Below, one piece after another: positions 52,786-62,409 of a stretch of DNA of 64,000 nucleotides (position 1 is the first letter of the stretch; each line of letters begins with the position of its first letter). The stretch lies in assembly GCA_018064685.1 (NCBI GenBank), contig JAGHUS010000024.1, positions 1-64,000 on the forward strand. The letters run 5' to 3'. The notes beneath the pieces were generated by a model. It saw only the letters and a list, made by a program, of their open reading frames with translations, did not search any database and had not been told where the DNA came from. The translations under genes and the position numbers were made by a program. The DNA is from Bacteroidales bacterium. Its GTDB lineage: Bacteria > Bacteroidota > Bacteroidia > Bacteroidales > Bacteroidaceae.

Positions 52786-52918
52786 GATGCTAGAGAATTT
52801 TTGAAAAGATGCTAGAGCTTTTTTTCAAAAAGATGCTAGGGGATTTTTGAAAAGATGCTAGGGGATTTTTGAAAAGATGCTAGGGGATTTTTGAAAAGAT
52901 GCTAGAGGATTTATTCTA
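52786..52918. repeat. 22-bp tandem array of GATGCTAG units
   Basis: GATGCTAG occurs at 52786, 52808, 52832, 52854, 52876 and 52898, spaced by 22 bases (one gap of 24). The unit is close to GATGCTAGGGGATTTTTGA plus AAA. It lies between convergent GH43 and menB genes. Confidence 0.92.
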
Positions 52919-52922
52919 GCTG

Positions 52923-53777
52923 CTATGGTATGTAGGTCTTTCCCCACTCAGGATCGCGTTTCTCGAGGAAGGCACGTCCACCCTCCTGAGCCTCATCGCT
53001 GAAGTAATAGAGCATGGTAGCATCACCAGCAAGTTCTTGAATACCAGCTTGTCCGTCAAGTTCAGCGTTTAGTCCACGCTTTATCATGCGCAAGGCTATT
53101 GGCGAACGCTTCATCATGATCTGCGCCCACTCCACACAGGCATCCTCGAGTTGGTGGTGAGGCACCACCTTGTTGACGAGCCCCATGTCGAGGGCTTCCT
53201 GTGCCGTATAGAGCTGGCAGAGGAACCATATCTCGCGTGCCTTCTTCTGACCTACACAGCGTGCCAGGTACGAGGAGCCGAAACCAGCGTCGAACGAGCC
53301 GACCTTGGGTCCCGTCTGTCCGAACTTGGCATTGTCGGCGGCAATGGTGAGGTCGCAAACGACGTGCAGCACGTGTCCGCCTCCCACGGCAAAACCGTTG
53401 ACCATGGCAATGACGGGCTTGGGAATGCTGCGTATCTGTCGCTGTACGTCGAGAACGCTGAGACGTGGTATGCCGTCCTCGTCAATATAGCCGCCTCGGC
53501 CCTTCACGTTCATATCGCCTCCCGAACAGAAGGCGTTGGTCTTCATCCAATCCTCCTCGCTCTGTCCCTCCTTGCGCGGACTGTCGGCTCCGGTCAGCAG
53601 TACGACACGCACGCTGCGCCTCTCGCAACAGATGCGCATAGCATCGCTCAACTCCCAGGTAGTAAGGGGAGTGAAAGCGTTACGTACTTGCGGACGATTG
53701 ATGGTGATGCGTGCAATGCCTTCCCACTCGTCCAACAGAATCTCACGATATTCCTTGATAGTCTTCCAGTTTCTCAT
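52923..53777 (-). CDS. menB: 1,4-dihydroxy-2-naphthoyl-CoA synthase
   Basis: A 284-aa crotonase-family enzyme of menaquinone synthesis that closes the naphthoate ring of o-succinylbenzoyl-CoA. Matching motifs: [27 protein letters not shown] (oxyanion hole), [44 protein letters not shown] and the C-terminal [12 protein letters not shown]. Length as usual. No other men genes are adjacent. Its promoter is at 53800-53831. Confidence 0.95.
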   Translation of the reverse strand: MRNWKTIKEYREILLDEWEGIARITINRPQVRNAFTPLTTWELSDAMRICCERRSVRVVLLTGADSPRKEGQSEEDWMKTNAFCSGGDMNVKGRGGYIDEDGIPRLSVLDVQRQIRSIPKPVIAMVNGFAVGGGHVLHVVCDLTIAADNAKFGQTGPKVGSFDAGFGSSYLARCVGQKKAREIWFLCQLYTAQEALDMGLVNKVVPHHQLEDACVEWAQIMMKRSPIALRMIKRGLNAELDGQAGIQELAGDATMLYYFSDEAQEGGRAFLEKRDPEWGKTYIP

Positions 53778-53799
53778 AACGATTTTATTTTTTACACTG

Positions 53800-53831
53800 C
53801 AAAAATAACAAAAAGGTGGGAAATGAGCAAA
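53800..53831 (-). promoter_or_regulatory. Promoter of menB
   Basis: TTTG (53831-53828), 20 bases, TATTTTTG (53807-53800) on the minus strand. Full consensus. Confidence 0.75.
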
Positions 53832-53846
53832 TAATTATAAATAAGG

Positions 53847-53878
53847 TGTGGCTTTTACTAAAGATTTTCATATCTTTG
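53847..53878 (+). promoter_or_regulatory. Promoter of the 1475-aa CotH protein
   Basis: TGTG at 53847-53850, 20 bases, TATCTTTG at 53871-53878. Confidence 0.65.
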
Positions 53879-53921
53879 CGCACAATTACTAACTAACTGA
53901 CAAAAAACTAAAACTAACATA

Positions 53922-56900
53922 ATGAACTTTAAGAAAGGCGTGCTAGCTTTTGCTGCACTTATTTGCGCTCAATTTGGCTTTTCTGCCGAATGGATAGACG
54001 TAACGGCATCATACATTACAAACCCAAACTTTGACAATGATGATGTAACAACTGGATGGGAAGGAACTTCATTCGGTTCGGTAGGCGGCAAGGAGAATGC
54101 CGAGCATTACTCGAAGGCATTCGACACATATCAGGTATTGCGCAACCTCACTCCCGGTACATACCGCCTGAGCCTGAAGGCATTCTATCGCAGCGGATCG
54201 GCACAGAACGACTACAGTCACTATAATGGAGGCAATGCCAGCGACTACCAGCACGCACAGTTGTACGCCACCAGCTCGGAGGGCGATTTCAGCACTGCCC
54301 TACCCTTGCTGTGCAGTGCTGCAATGACCGAAGATATTGCTGGAACAGGAAGCATCACCGTTAGCAGCAATCCCGGAGGTTGGGGCGGCTGGGGTGGCGG
54401 AACCTATTATTGGGTGCCCAACAACATGGAGAGTGCACATTACTGGTTTAATGCCGGACACTACGAAACCATAGTGCAAGACATTACCGTAGGAACCGAC
54501 GGAGAACTGCGCATCGGCGTGAGAAAGGCCAACACCATCAGCGAGGACTGGGTTTGTCTGGACGATTGGAAACTGGAATATTATGGCGACATCACATACG
54601 TCACATCAGTAAAGATGCCATCAACAACCCTGACCATGGCTGTAGGCGAGACCAAGACGCTCACGCCAACCGTCAACCCCAGCAATGCCACCATCAAGCA
54701 ACTGGCTTGGGCATCATCGAACGAAAGCGTGGCCACCGTAGATAACAATGGAACCATCGAAGCTCTTTCAGCTGGAACAACCAAGATAACAGCCACATCA
54801 ACCGACGGGTCGAACCGTAAAGGTACCACCACACTGACGGTAGTCTTTACCGGAGCCAAAGAGGGGGATCTGATAGTGAACGAGCTGATGCCCGCCAACA
54901 TAGATATGTTTGTCGACCCATCATGGAACTATGGTGGCTTTATGGAGCTGTACAACCCTGGAAACGAGTCGGTGTCGATAGCCGGATACTGGGTGAGCGA
55001 TGATCCAGAAAACCTACAGAAGGCTATCATACACAAGAATGTAGGCAACGTTCCCGCCAAGGGTTACCGCACATTATGGTTTGACCATGCCGACACACGC
55101 AAGGACATAAACGAGAAGTGGTCTAACACACAGGTGGACATGAAGCTGAGCTGCGAAGGTGGTACGGTGTACATCTCCGACCTCGATGGCAACATCATCC
55201 TGCAGCAGGACTACCCCGCAGCCATCATGCGCTGCTCGTATGCACGCACCGAGGATGGAGGTAGCGACTGGAACTATAGTGCCACTCCTAGCCCCGATGC
55301 AACCAACAGTGGCATGACATTTGCCTCAACACAGTTGCCCGAGCCCGAAGTGGATCAGCCAGGACAACTCATCAACGGTTCGAAGACCGTAAAGGTAAAG
55401 ATCCCAAGCGGTGCAACACTGCGTTATACGCTCGATGGTTCGACGCCCACCATGGAGAGCGAAGCCAACAACACTGGTACATTCAAAGTCTACGGCACCA
55501 CAGTATTGCGCCTGCGTCTCTTCCAGGATGGCTATCTGCCTAGCAATGTAGTCACACGCTCGTACATCGATGATGACAAAGGTTACTATCTGCCCATCAT
55601 CTCACTCACTACCGACGACAAGAACCTGTATGACAACACCATCGGTATCTATGTGAGCGGAACGAACGGTAAGACCGCCAACCAGGACTACACGAAGCGT
55701 AACTTCAACATGGACTGGGATCGTCCAGCCAATTTCGAGTATATTGCCAACGGGCATAACGTAGGAAATGCAGAAGGTTACTTCTCGCAGGAAGTGGATA
55801 TTGCCATCAATGGTGGCTGGAGCCGCAAGTACACGCCACGCTCGTTCAAGGTAAAGAGCAGCAAGCAGTATAGTCTGAAAAACTCGCTCGACTATCCCTT
55901 CTTTGCAGACAAGCCTTACAACAAAAACAAGACATTGTTGTTGCGTAATGGTGGCAACGACGAGTATAACCAGACACGCCTGAAGGATGCCGCACTGCAA
56001 AGCATAGCACGCATCTCAGAGTTCCCGCTCAACCTTCAGTCATATCAGCCAACTCATGTTTTCGTGAACGGCAACTATCTGGCTATGCTGAATCTGCGCG
56101 AACCCAGCAACCGTAATTTCGGCTATGCCAACTATGGCATCGACACCGACGAGATTGATGCCTTCGAGATGAGTGTTGACTCGGGCTACGTGCAGAAGAA
56201 CGGTACGAAGGACGCCTTCCTGCGCTGGAAGGCACTCAGTGCAAAGGCAGCCGAAGCAGACACCTACAAACTGATATGCGACTCGCTGGTCGACATCGAC
56301 GACTACACCAACTATATGGCCTTCAAGTTCTTCCTTAACGACTGGGATTGGCCACACAACAACGCCAAGGGATTCCGCAGCCGTCAAGACGGAAAGTTCC
56401 ACTTCATGATTTTCGACCTCGACAACTGCGTAGACCGTACTGGCAACAACATCTTCAATGACTTCCAGAACAAGAAGACATACACCTTCTATGGTCGTCC
56501 CGAATATGGCGGCACCAGCATCACCGCCGAGGTGGAGCTCGTCACCATCTTCTTGAATATGCTGAAGAACGAGGACTTCAAGCGCAGATTCATCGACAAA
56601 TATTGCCTGGTAGGCGGCTCGGTATTCGGCGACGAAGAGGAGATTGCCAGCATCGTAAACGAGATGGCCGACAATATTGCTCCAGCACTGAGCTGGGAGG
56701 GGCACTCGCCCTACGGCTCAGGCCGCAGCTTTGCACAAGGCATCATCAATGCTGTCACTGGCAACTACCGACAGCGAATGACAAGCGCAATGAAGTCATA
56801 CAGCACCTTCGGACTGAAGAACACCGAGGCACAGAGTGTAAAACTGCGCAGCAATGTGGCCCAGGCTAAGATAACACTTAACGACATACAGGTACCTCGC

Positions 56901-58349
56901 AACAAGTTCAACGGCTACTTGTTTGCTCCCATCACGCTAAAGGCCAACACACCCGCCGGCTATAAGTTTGCAGGATGGTGGAACGATGGTGGAATAATAG
57001 AAACTGAGGACATCTTCACCAAGGCCAGCAACTGGAAGTACTATGACAAGGGCTCGCTGGACGGTGAAAACTGGACAGCCATCGACTACAACACCAACGC
57101 GTGGAAAGAAGGTCAGGCACCTTTCGGCTATGGCAACTCAGGCACACTCATGTCTCAGGCTACAACCAAGCTGACCAAGAGCGACAATTATGGCAACCGC
57201 ATCCCCACCTATTATTTGCGTAAAGAGTTCACACTGACCAACGAACCTATGGAGGAGGATAAATACACCTTCCAATACGAACTGGACGACTCGTATATCC
57301 TCTACGTTAATGGCGAAGAGGTGGACATCTACCACCTTTGGTCGGGAGCCACCTACGACGAGACATGTCAAGATCGCGGCAACAGCAACTGGTATGAGGG
57401 AGGAGACCCATATATGCAGACTGTACGCATCCCCAACGAACTGCTGAAGAAAGGCAAGAACGTGGTGGCTGTCGAGGTACATAACTGCAACGCCACATCG
57501 AGCGACATATGGTGGGATGCAAGCATGAGTGCAGAAATCAGATCGGATGAAAACAGTGATTATCTGAGCACCGACGAAGAGTTCGAGCTGCCCGCCTCGG
57601 GTTCATACAACCTCATTGCCAAGTTCACACCCATGACCGACGAGGAGATGGCTGAAGTAAAGAGCGTGCCCGTACACGTGAACGAGGTGAGTGCTGGCAA
57701 TACCGTCAACATCAACGACTATTACAAGAAGGATGACTGGATAGAGCTGTACAACAGCACCGAGAAGGACATTGACATTGCCGGTATGTACATTTCCGAC
57801 AAAGCTAAGACCCCGCTCAAATACCAGATTCCCAACGACATCGAGGGTCTGAACACCATCGTTCCCGCACATGGGCACTTGGTGCTGTGGGCCAGCAAGC
57901 GCGACATCAAGGGCGAGCAGATCCACACTAACTTCAAGCTGGACAATGATGAAGACAAGATTGGCATGGTCATCCTGACAAGTGCCGACAAGACATGGAG
58001 CGACACACTCACCTACAACAAGCACGAAGGTGATCAGACTTATGGCCGCTATCCCGATGGCGCTGACAAGGTTTATCTCATGGCTATGCCCACCATCGGA
58101 AAGACCAATATACTGAACATCGACAGCCAGTTTGCCTATACCTATATATATAATGGCATTCCCGAACCCGAGCCAGATCCAACAAGCATCAAGAGTCTTG
58201 AAGGCAAAGACATCATAGCCAAGGAATACTACAACATGAATGGTATGCCAATGGGTAGCAACAGAGAGGCTCTGCGCGATGGCATCTATCTTGTAAAGTA
58301 TCACACCAAGAGTGGCAAGACCATTACGCAGAAAGAAGTTGTAAAGTGA
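53922..58349 (+). CDS. Very large secreted CotH protein with lamin-tail domains
   Basis: A 1475-aa protein with a signal peptide (1-22). Order of parts: a sugar-binding-like beta domain (about 24-225), Big2 (about 228-310), a lamin-tail domain (about 318-450, GDLIVNELMPANIDMFV), a chitobiase-type segment (about 480-550, ATLRYTLDGSTPT), CotH (about 560-900, VDIAINGGWSRKYTPRSFKV, FHFMIFDLDNCVD), a galactose-binding-like domain (about 1030-1205), a second lamin-tail (about 1245-1395, VHVNEVSAGNTVNINDYY) and a C-terminal sorting-like tail (1430-1475). Multi-domain CotH/lamin-tail proteins of this type are found on Bacteroidales surfaces; the substrate is not known. No membrane span is present beyond the signal. 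Confidence 0.82.
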   Translation: MNFKKGVLAFAALICAQFGFSAEWIDVTASYITNPNFDNDDVTTGWEGTSFGSVGGKENAEHYSKAFDTYQVLRNLTPGTYRLSLKAFYRSGSAQNDYSHYNGGNASDYQHAQLYATSSEGDFSTALPLLCSAAMTEDIAGTGSITVSSNPGGWGGWGGGTYYWVPNNMESAHYWFNAGHYETIVQDITVGTDGELRIGVRKANTISEDWVCLDDWKLEYYGDITYVTSVKMPSTTLTMAVGETKTLTPTVNPSNATIKQLAWASSNESVATVDNNGTIEALSAGTTKITATSTDGSNRKGTTTLTVVFTGAKEGDLIVNELMPANIDMFVDPSWNYGGFMELYNPGNESVSIAGYWVSDDPENLQKAIIHKNVGNVPAKGYRTLWFDHADTRKDINEKWSNTQVDMKLSCEGGTVYISDLDGNIILQQDYPAAIMRCSYARTEDGGSDWNYSATPSPDATNSGMTFASTQLPEPEVDQPGQLINGSKTVKVKIPSGATLRYTLDGSTPTMESEANNTGTFKVYGTTVLRLRLFQDGYLPSNVVTRSYIDDDKGYYLPIISLTTDDKNLYDNTIGIYVSGTNGKTANQDYTKRNFNMDWDRPANFEYIANGHNVGNAEGYFSQEVDIAINGGWSRKYTPRSFKVKSSKQYSLKNSLDYPFFADKPYNKNKTLLLRNGGNDEYNQTRLKDAALQSIARISEFPLNLQSYQPTHVFVNGNYLAMLNLREPSNRNFGYANYGIDTDEIDAFEMSVDSGYVQKNGTKDAFLRWKALSAKAAEADTYKLICDSLVDIDDYTNYMAFKFFLNDWDWPHNNAKGFRSRQDGKFHFMIFDLDNCVDRTGNNIFNDFQNKKTYTFYGRPEYGGTSITAEVELVTIFLNMLKNEDFKRRFIDKYCLVGGSVFGDEEEIASIVNEMADNIAPALSWEGHSPYGSGRSFAQGIINAVTGNYRQRMTSAMKSYSTFGLKNTEAQSVKLRSNVAQAKITLNDIQVPRNKFNGYLFAPITLKANTPAGYKFAGWWNDGGIIETEDIFTKASNWKYYDKGSLDGENWTAIDYNTNAWKEGQAPFGYGNSGTLMSQATTKLTKSDNYGNRIPTYYLRKEFTLTNEPMEEDKYTFQYELDDSYILYVNGEEVDIYHLWSGATYDETCQDRGNSNWYEGGDPYMQTVRIPNELLKKGKNVVAVEVHNCNATSSDIWWDASMSAEIRSDENSDYLSTDEEFELPASGSYNLIAKFTPMTDEEMAEVKSVPVHVNEVSAGNTVNINDYYKKDDWIELYNSTEKDIDIAGMYISDKAKTPLKYQIPNDIEGLNTIVPAHGHLVLWASKRDIKGEQIHTNFKLDNDEDKIGMVILTSADKTWSDTLTYNKHEGDQTYGRYPDGADKVYLMAMPTIGKTNILNIDSQFAYTYIYNGIPEPEPDPTSIKSLEGKDIIAKEYYNMNGMPMGSNREALRDGIYLVKYHTKSGKTITQKEVVK

Positions 58350-58408
58350 ACCAATGAAGGTTGCTATCCCTGGTATTTACAGGAAAGGCAGGCAGTCCAT
58401 AAAACAGC

Positions 58409-58440
58409 AAGAGACGGGAGTCACACGACCTCCGTCTCTT
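58409..58440. terminator. Bidirectional terminator
   Basis: AAGAGACGG pairs with CCGTCTCTT, between the CotH gene and the convergent patatin gene. Confidence 0.8.
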
Positions 58441-58471
58441 TGCTTATCTGTATGTGTATAATGCTATTCTG

Positions 58472-59554
58472 TTACGGCTGCTCGGTTGCTGTTTCAACTT
58501 CCAAGTCGAAAGAGCCGAGATAGATGCGTTGCCAAAGGTCCATTAGCTGTGGCATGGCATCTGATGCCGTCCTCTCGCCTATCCTTATCATCTCGCTCAC
58601 ACTCTCTGGGGTGAACGATACAAGATTGTAGCCAGTCAGGTCGGGGTGGATGTAAATGTCTACCATCTTTTTGTTTTCAAGATACTTCTTGTCATCGGGA
58701 TTGGTAATGAACCAATTGATGATGTTGCCTAGGTTAACCTGTTCTGACTTGAGTAACTGATTATCGCCCACAACGTAGTTCACAATGCCACCCACATCGG
58801 TGTTCCCGACAAGCCATTCAAGCCAACCGCCACCACTCTGCCGGCTGCCTTTCTCTCTCTGTTCAAGGTCGACAGCGATCACTACATCAGCACCCATAGC
58901 CTTTACCACATCGACAGGCAGGTTGTTGATGGCACCACCATCAATATACTTACGTCCATCGCGCATCTGTGTGGAGAAAGCAACAGGGAAGGACATACTT
59001 GTACGCAAACACTCGGGCAGCACACCTTCGTCCAACACGTGTTCTTCCATATTCTCCAAATCAACCACTACACAGCGGAAAGGGATTTCAAGGTCATCAA
59101 AATCCATCTCCTCGGTATGTCCTGTCAGTTGTCCCAACATACTTGTTATACTGTCGCCTTGAAGCAGTCCGTCGCGCCACTCCGAATCGCTGTTCCACAC
59201 AGGATAGCCATACACGAAGTAACAGCCATTGTCTTTGGCGATGAGTTCACCGGCGTGTGACATATTTCGGTCGGTGAACAATGATATCCAGTCCTGATGA
59301 CTGAAGAGTTCCTCCATCTTTTCGGGGTCTACGCCCGATGCATATAAGCCTCCCACCAGACTCCCCACACTGGTTCCAGCCACATAGTCAATGGGGATGC
59401 CAGCCTTCTTCAACGTCTTCAGCACACCAATCTCGGCAGCACCCTTGGCACCGCCACCACCCAGGACGAGCCCGACTTTCAACCTGTCGGCATTAGCCGA
59501 AAAAGTCAACAGCACGCACATAACAAGAAATAGAAGTGAGCGTAAATTCTTCAT
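58472..59554 (-). CDS. Patatin-like phospholipase
   Basis: A 360-aa lipid acyl hydrolase, likely periplasmic because of the signal peptide (1-22, ending SANA). The oxyanion motif GGGGAKG is at 32-38, the nucleophile motif GTSVG at 60-64, and the catalytic Asp in YIDGGAINNLP near 209, as in RssA-type bacterial patatins. The lipid target is unknown, and the short C-terminal part has no extra domain. It ends convergent to the large CotH gene and about 130 bases after the tldE stop. Confidence 0.9.
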   Translation of the reverse strand: MKNLRSLLFLVMCVLLTFSANADRLKVGLVLGGGGAKGAAEIGVLKTLKKAGIPIDYVAGTSVGSLVGGLYASGVDPEKMEELFSHQDWISLFTDRNMSHAGELIAKDNGCYFVYGYPVWNSDSEWRDGLLQGDSITSMLGQLTGHTEEMDFDDLEIPFRCVVVDLENMEEHVLDEGVLPECLRTSMSFPVAFSTQMRDGRKYIDGGAINNLPVDVVKAMGADVVIAVDLEQREKGSRQSGGGWLEWLVGNTDVGGIVNYVVGDNQLLKSEQVNLGNIINWFITNPDDKKYLENKKMVDIYIHPDLTGYNLVSFTPESVSEMIRIGERTASDAMPQLMDLWQRIYLGSFDLEVETATEQP

Positions 59555-59686
59555 AGTTTTTTCGTTGTTTAGAAGATTTGTTGTTTAGTTGCCTGATCGC
59601 TTTGACGTTTAGTCGGATAGACGTCTAGGCATCTAATCGTTTAGACAATTATACGATAAAAAGCTTAGGTAGTCGAGTACTTTAAA

Positions 59687-60979
59687 TCAAGAGAACGACA
59701 CATCGCGAAAGACCAACGATGGGATGAGTTCCGTTTCATACGGATCAGCGTCATTGGCCACTTGTATCAGATTCTGCCAGAGGTCGAGCATATTGCCGGT
59801 GATGTTCATGCCACAAATGGGCTGTACATAGATGCCATCACGACAAAGAAATCCCTCAATACCGTAGGAGAAATGACCAGTGACGGGGTTGCAGTTGCCA
59901 CCGTTGAAGTCAGTAACCAGGATGCACTCGCCCTGTTGGCGCAGCACTTCGTCCAAAGAGAACTGTGAGGGCGTCTGTATGATGTGATGTATGCTTTGTG
60001 TAGTGGGCGGCATCTTCAGTTTACGGCTCATAGGTGTATCGATAAAATAGGTGCAGAGCTTACCGTGGTCGAAGACTTTGCGTACCTGGGTGGCTGCACC
60101 ATCATAGTCGAAATACGAGGCACCACGCGTTCCGGGCAGATGCGGATTGTCCACCACATCCAGCAGGTCGCTGCCAATCTTCTCGCCCAGCTTTCCTTCC
60201 AAGAAAGAGGCGTGTTGCTGCAAAGCCTGTCCTCCCATTGCCGAGAATAAGGGATGAAGAAGCGAGGGGGCCACCGGGCTCTCCAACACCATGGTATAGT
60301 GCCCCGCCTTGACAGGGCGCTGACCTATCTTGCGCAAAGAGCGTTGCAGAGCGATATCGCCGATGCCGGAAGTAGGAAGATCGTGAAGGAAGAGACGTGA
60401 CTGCCCCCATCCATCCATAGGACGCGCATCACCCTCGCCCTGTACACTGACAATAGTGGACAGCGTACAACGCGTCTTGCTTACACTGGCAGAAAAGCCA
60501 TTACTGGTGAGGAAATGGGCCTGATGCGTCATGTCCACATAACGGCTCTCGACACTGATAAGACGATCGTCCTTGCCATAGACCTCTGCATTATTGGCGA
60601 ATGCCAGTTCCTGCTTCACATCGGTGGGAGTATGTTCCAGACTCTCATCAAAATTCAAAAGAGGTGCTCCGTCACCCTTATAGTAGCGTTCGGGCGAGAC
60701 AAGACCACGAGCCTCATCGGGAGCCAGCAAACGCGTCATATCGATACTGCGCTGCACGAAACGTCGCAAAGGTTCGTCGTCAAAGACATTGGTGTAGAAG
60801 AAACCTTCACGCCCATCGATATACAACGTGACAGCCATCGACTGCGACTCGCCTCGCTGCTGTTTGTCAAGTTTCTGATTGATGACACTGACGGTCTCCT
60901 CGACGTTGCGAAGCAGCACCAAGCGTGCTTCGGCCTGAGAACCTATCAACTCAAGAACTTTATTTAATTCATAATTCAT
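59687..60979 (-). CDS. tldE: TldE/PmbA-like protein
   Basis: A 430-aa member of the TldD/TldE family, the inactive partner that forms a heteromer with TldD. It lacks the HExxxH motif of its neighbour. Family signs: a long beta-rich N-terminal half and a C-terminal part ending in NITGNMLDLWQNLIQVAN, typical of the group. TldD/E pairs cleave or process unfolded peptides, including modified peptides and toxin antagonists. It lies about 130 bases after tldD and its start codon region falls inside an AT-rich repeat. Confidence 0.85.
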   Translation of the reverse strand: MNYELNKVLELIGSQAEARLVLLRNVEETVSVINQKLDKQQRGESQSMAVTLYIDGREGFFYTNVFDDEPLRRFVQRSIDMTRLLAPDEARGLVSPERYYKGDGAPLLNFDESLEHTPTDVKQELAFANNAEVYGKDDRLISVESRYVDMTHQAHFLTSNGFSASVSKTRCTLSTIVSVQGEGDARPMDGWGQSRLFLHDLPTSGIGDIALQRSLRKIGQRPVKAGHYTMVLESPVAPSLLHPLFSAMGGQALQQHASFLEGKLGEKIGSDLLDVVDNPHLPGTRGASYFDYDGAATQVRKVFDHGKLCTYFIDTPMSRKLKMPPTTQSIHHIIQTPSQFSLDEVLRQQGECILVTDFNGGNCNPVTGHFSYGIEGFLCRDGIYVQPICGMNITGNMLDLWQNLIQVANDADPYETELIPSLVFRDVSFS

Positions 60980-61080
60980 AATGCATAATTCATAATTAAG
61001 CTGGCACGATGCTCTCCCCTTTTAGGGGTGTGTGGGCTGCTAATGCATAATTAAGCTGGCACGATGCTCTCCCCCCTTTA
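60968..61080. repeat. Two-copy repeat spanning the tldE start
   Basis: ATGCATAATTCATAATTAAGCTGGCACGATGCTCTCCCC-type sequence occurs from about 60981 and again, shortened, from about 61043, each ending in a C/G-rich hairpin. AATTCATAATGCATAATTCAT also supplies the start codon of tldE. Confidence 0.75.
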
Positions 61081-61110
61081 ATGGGTTGGGGGGGGGCGCC
61101 TTTGAGGAAG

Positions 61111-62409
61111 TCAGATGGAGCCCATACCTCCTACCGTCAAGCGGTCTACCAGAACTGTAGGAATACCCTGGCCTACCGGCACTTGCTGTCCAGCCTTTCC
61201 GCAATAGCCCGCCGATGTATCCATCATGAGATTATTACCCACCATCGAGATGTCGGCCAAAGCACGAGGACCATTACCTATTATATTTATATCGCGTATA
61301 GGAGCCGTGAGACGTCCGTCCTCGATGAGGAAACCCGTCTTCAGGAAGAACGTGAAGTCGCCAGCACCAATCTGTACCTGTCCGTTGGTAAATGACTGGG
61401 CATAGATGCCACGCTTCACACTGCGGATGATATCCTCCTCGCTTGCCTCGCCAGGCAACATGTAGGTATTGGTCATACGAGGAACAGGAGCATGGCGGAA
61501 ACTCTGCCGACGTCCGTTGCCTGTAGGCTCTACGCCATAATGCTTGGCCGAGATACGGTCGTGCAGATAGCTCTCCAACTTGCCGTCGTGTACAAGATGG
61601 GTGCAATGTGCGGGAACTCCTTCGTCGTCGAAAGCGAAAGTGCCAGCACACAAAGGACGTGTAGCGTCGTCGACAATGGTGATGCCAGGGCGACATATCT
61701 GCAAGCCCATCTTGTCGGAGAAGATGCTAGTGCCTTGACGGTTGAAGTCGGCCTCGAAAGCATGTCCGATGGCTTCGTGCAGCAAGATGCCACTGGCACC
61801 AGCTGCCATGACAACGGGCATGTCGCCGCCTTCGGGCGTAATGGCATGGAAGAGATGATCGGCCTGACCCAAAGCTTTGCTGACCAGTTCCTGCCACACC
61901 TCGTCGCCATATTCTGTCACAGGCTGGGCAAGCGAGCAACTGGCATAACCCATCTCATGACGCCCATCCTGCTCCAAGACAGTATGCACCATGAGTACAT
62001 GACGTTCGCGATGATCGTGTACGGGTATGTCGGCCAACGTGTTGAGAATGGACACATCGGTGATGGTAGATGCCAAGACGGCCCTGACCTTCACCACCCT
62101 GGCATCGACCTCATGCGCCATGCTCTCTATCTTGTGCAGCAAATCCACCTCAGCACCTATCCCGCAAGACGATGACTTGGCACTGGCCTCTAGGCGAACA
62201 GGAGTGCTACGAAACCAGTCGGGCATCTGCGACGGCATATAATAGGTGTAGCGAGTGCTCTCGCCGTTCAGTTCGCGAACACCAACACCCTGAATCAGGG
62301 TTTGCGTAGCTTGGCTCACCAATCCGTCCGTCAACTCTAAACTCCTGGTTTCGGTTCTCTCGGCGTACAGTTCGGAGAAGTCGCAAGCCTTATTCAGTCG
62401 TATATTCAT
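61111..62409 (-). CDS. tldD: TldD metalloprotease subunit
   Basis: A 432-aa zinc peptidase. HEAIGH at 211-216 is the metal-binding HExxxH with E212 as the catalytic residue, and GASGILLHEAIGHAFEAD is the family block. The C-terminus has the conserved GMGSI end. It works with TldE/PmbA to degrade or trim small proteins. Its start overlaps the stop of the flippase-like gene by four bases (ATGA), so the two are translated together. Confidence 0.93.
   Translation of the reverse strand: MNIRLNKACDFSELYAERTETRSLELTDGLVSQATQTLIQGVGVRELNGESTRYTYYMPSQMPDWFRSTPVRLEASAKSSSCGIGAEVDLLHKIESMAHEVDARVVKVRAVLASTITDVSILNTLADIPVHDHRERHVLMVHTVLEQDGRHEMGYASCSLAQPVTEYGDEVWQELVSKALGQADHLFHAITPEGGDMPVVMAAGASGILLHEAIGHAFEADFNRQGTSIFSDKMGLQICRPGITIVDDATRPLCAGTFAFDDEGVPAHCTHLVHDGKLESYLHDRISAKHYGVEPTGNGRRQSFRHAPVPRMTNTYMLPGEASEEDIIRSVKRGIYAQSFTNGQVQIGAGDFTFFLKTGFLIEDGRLTAPIRDINIIGNGPRALADISMVGNNLMMDTSAGYCGKAGQQVPVGQGIPTVLVDRLTVGGMGSI

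Noticed and set aside
52786-52918. CRISPR array
   Set aside because: The units are 22 bases with no unique spacers between them, and there are no cas genes.
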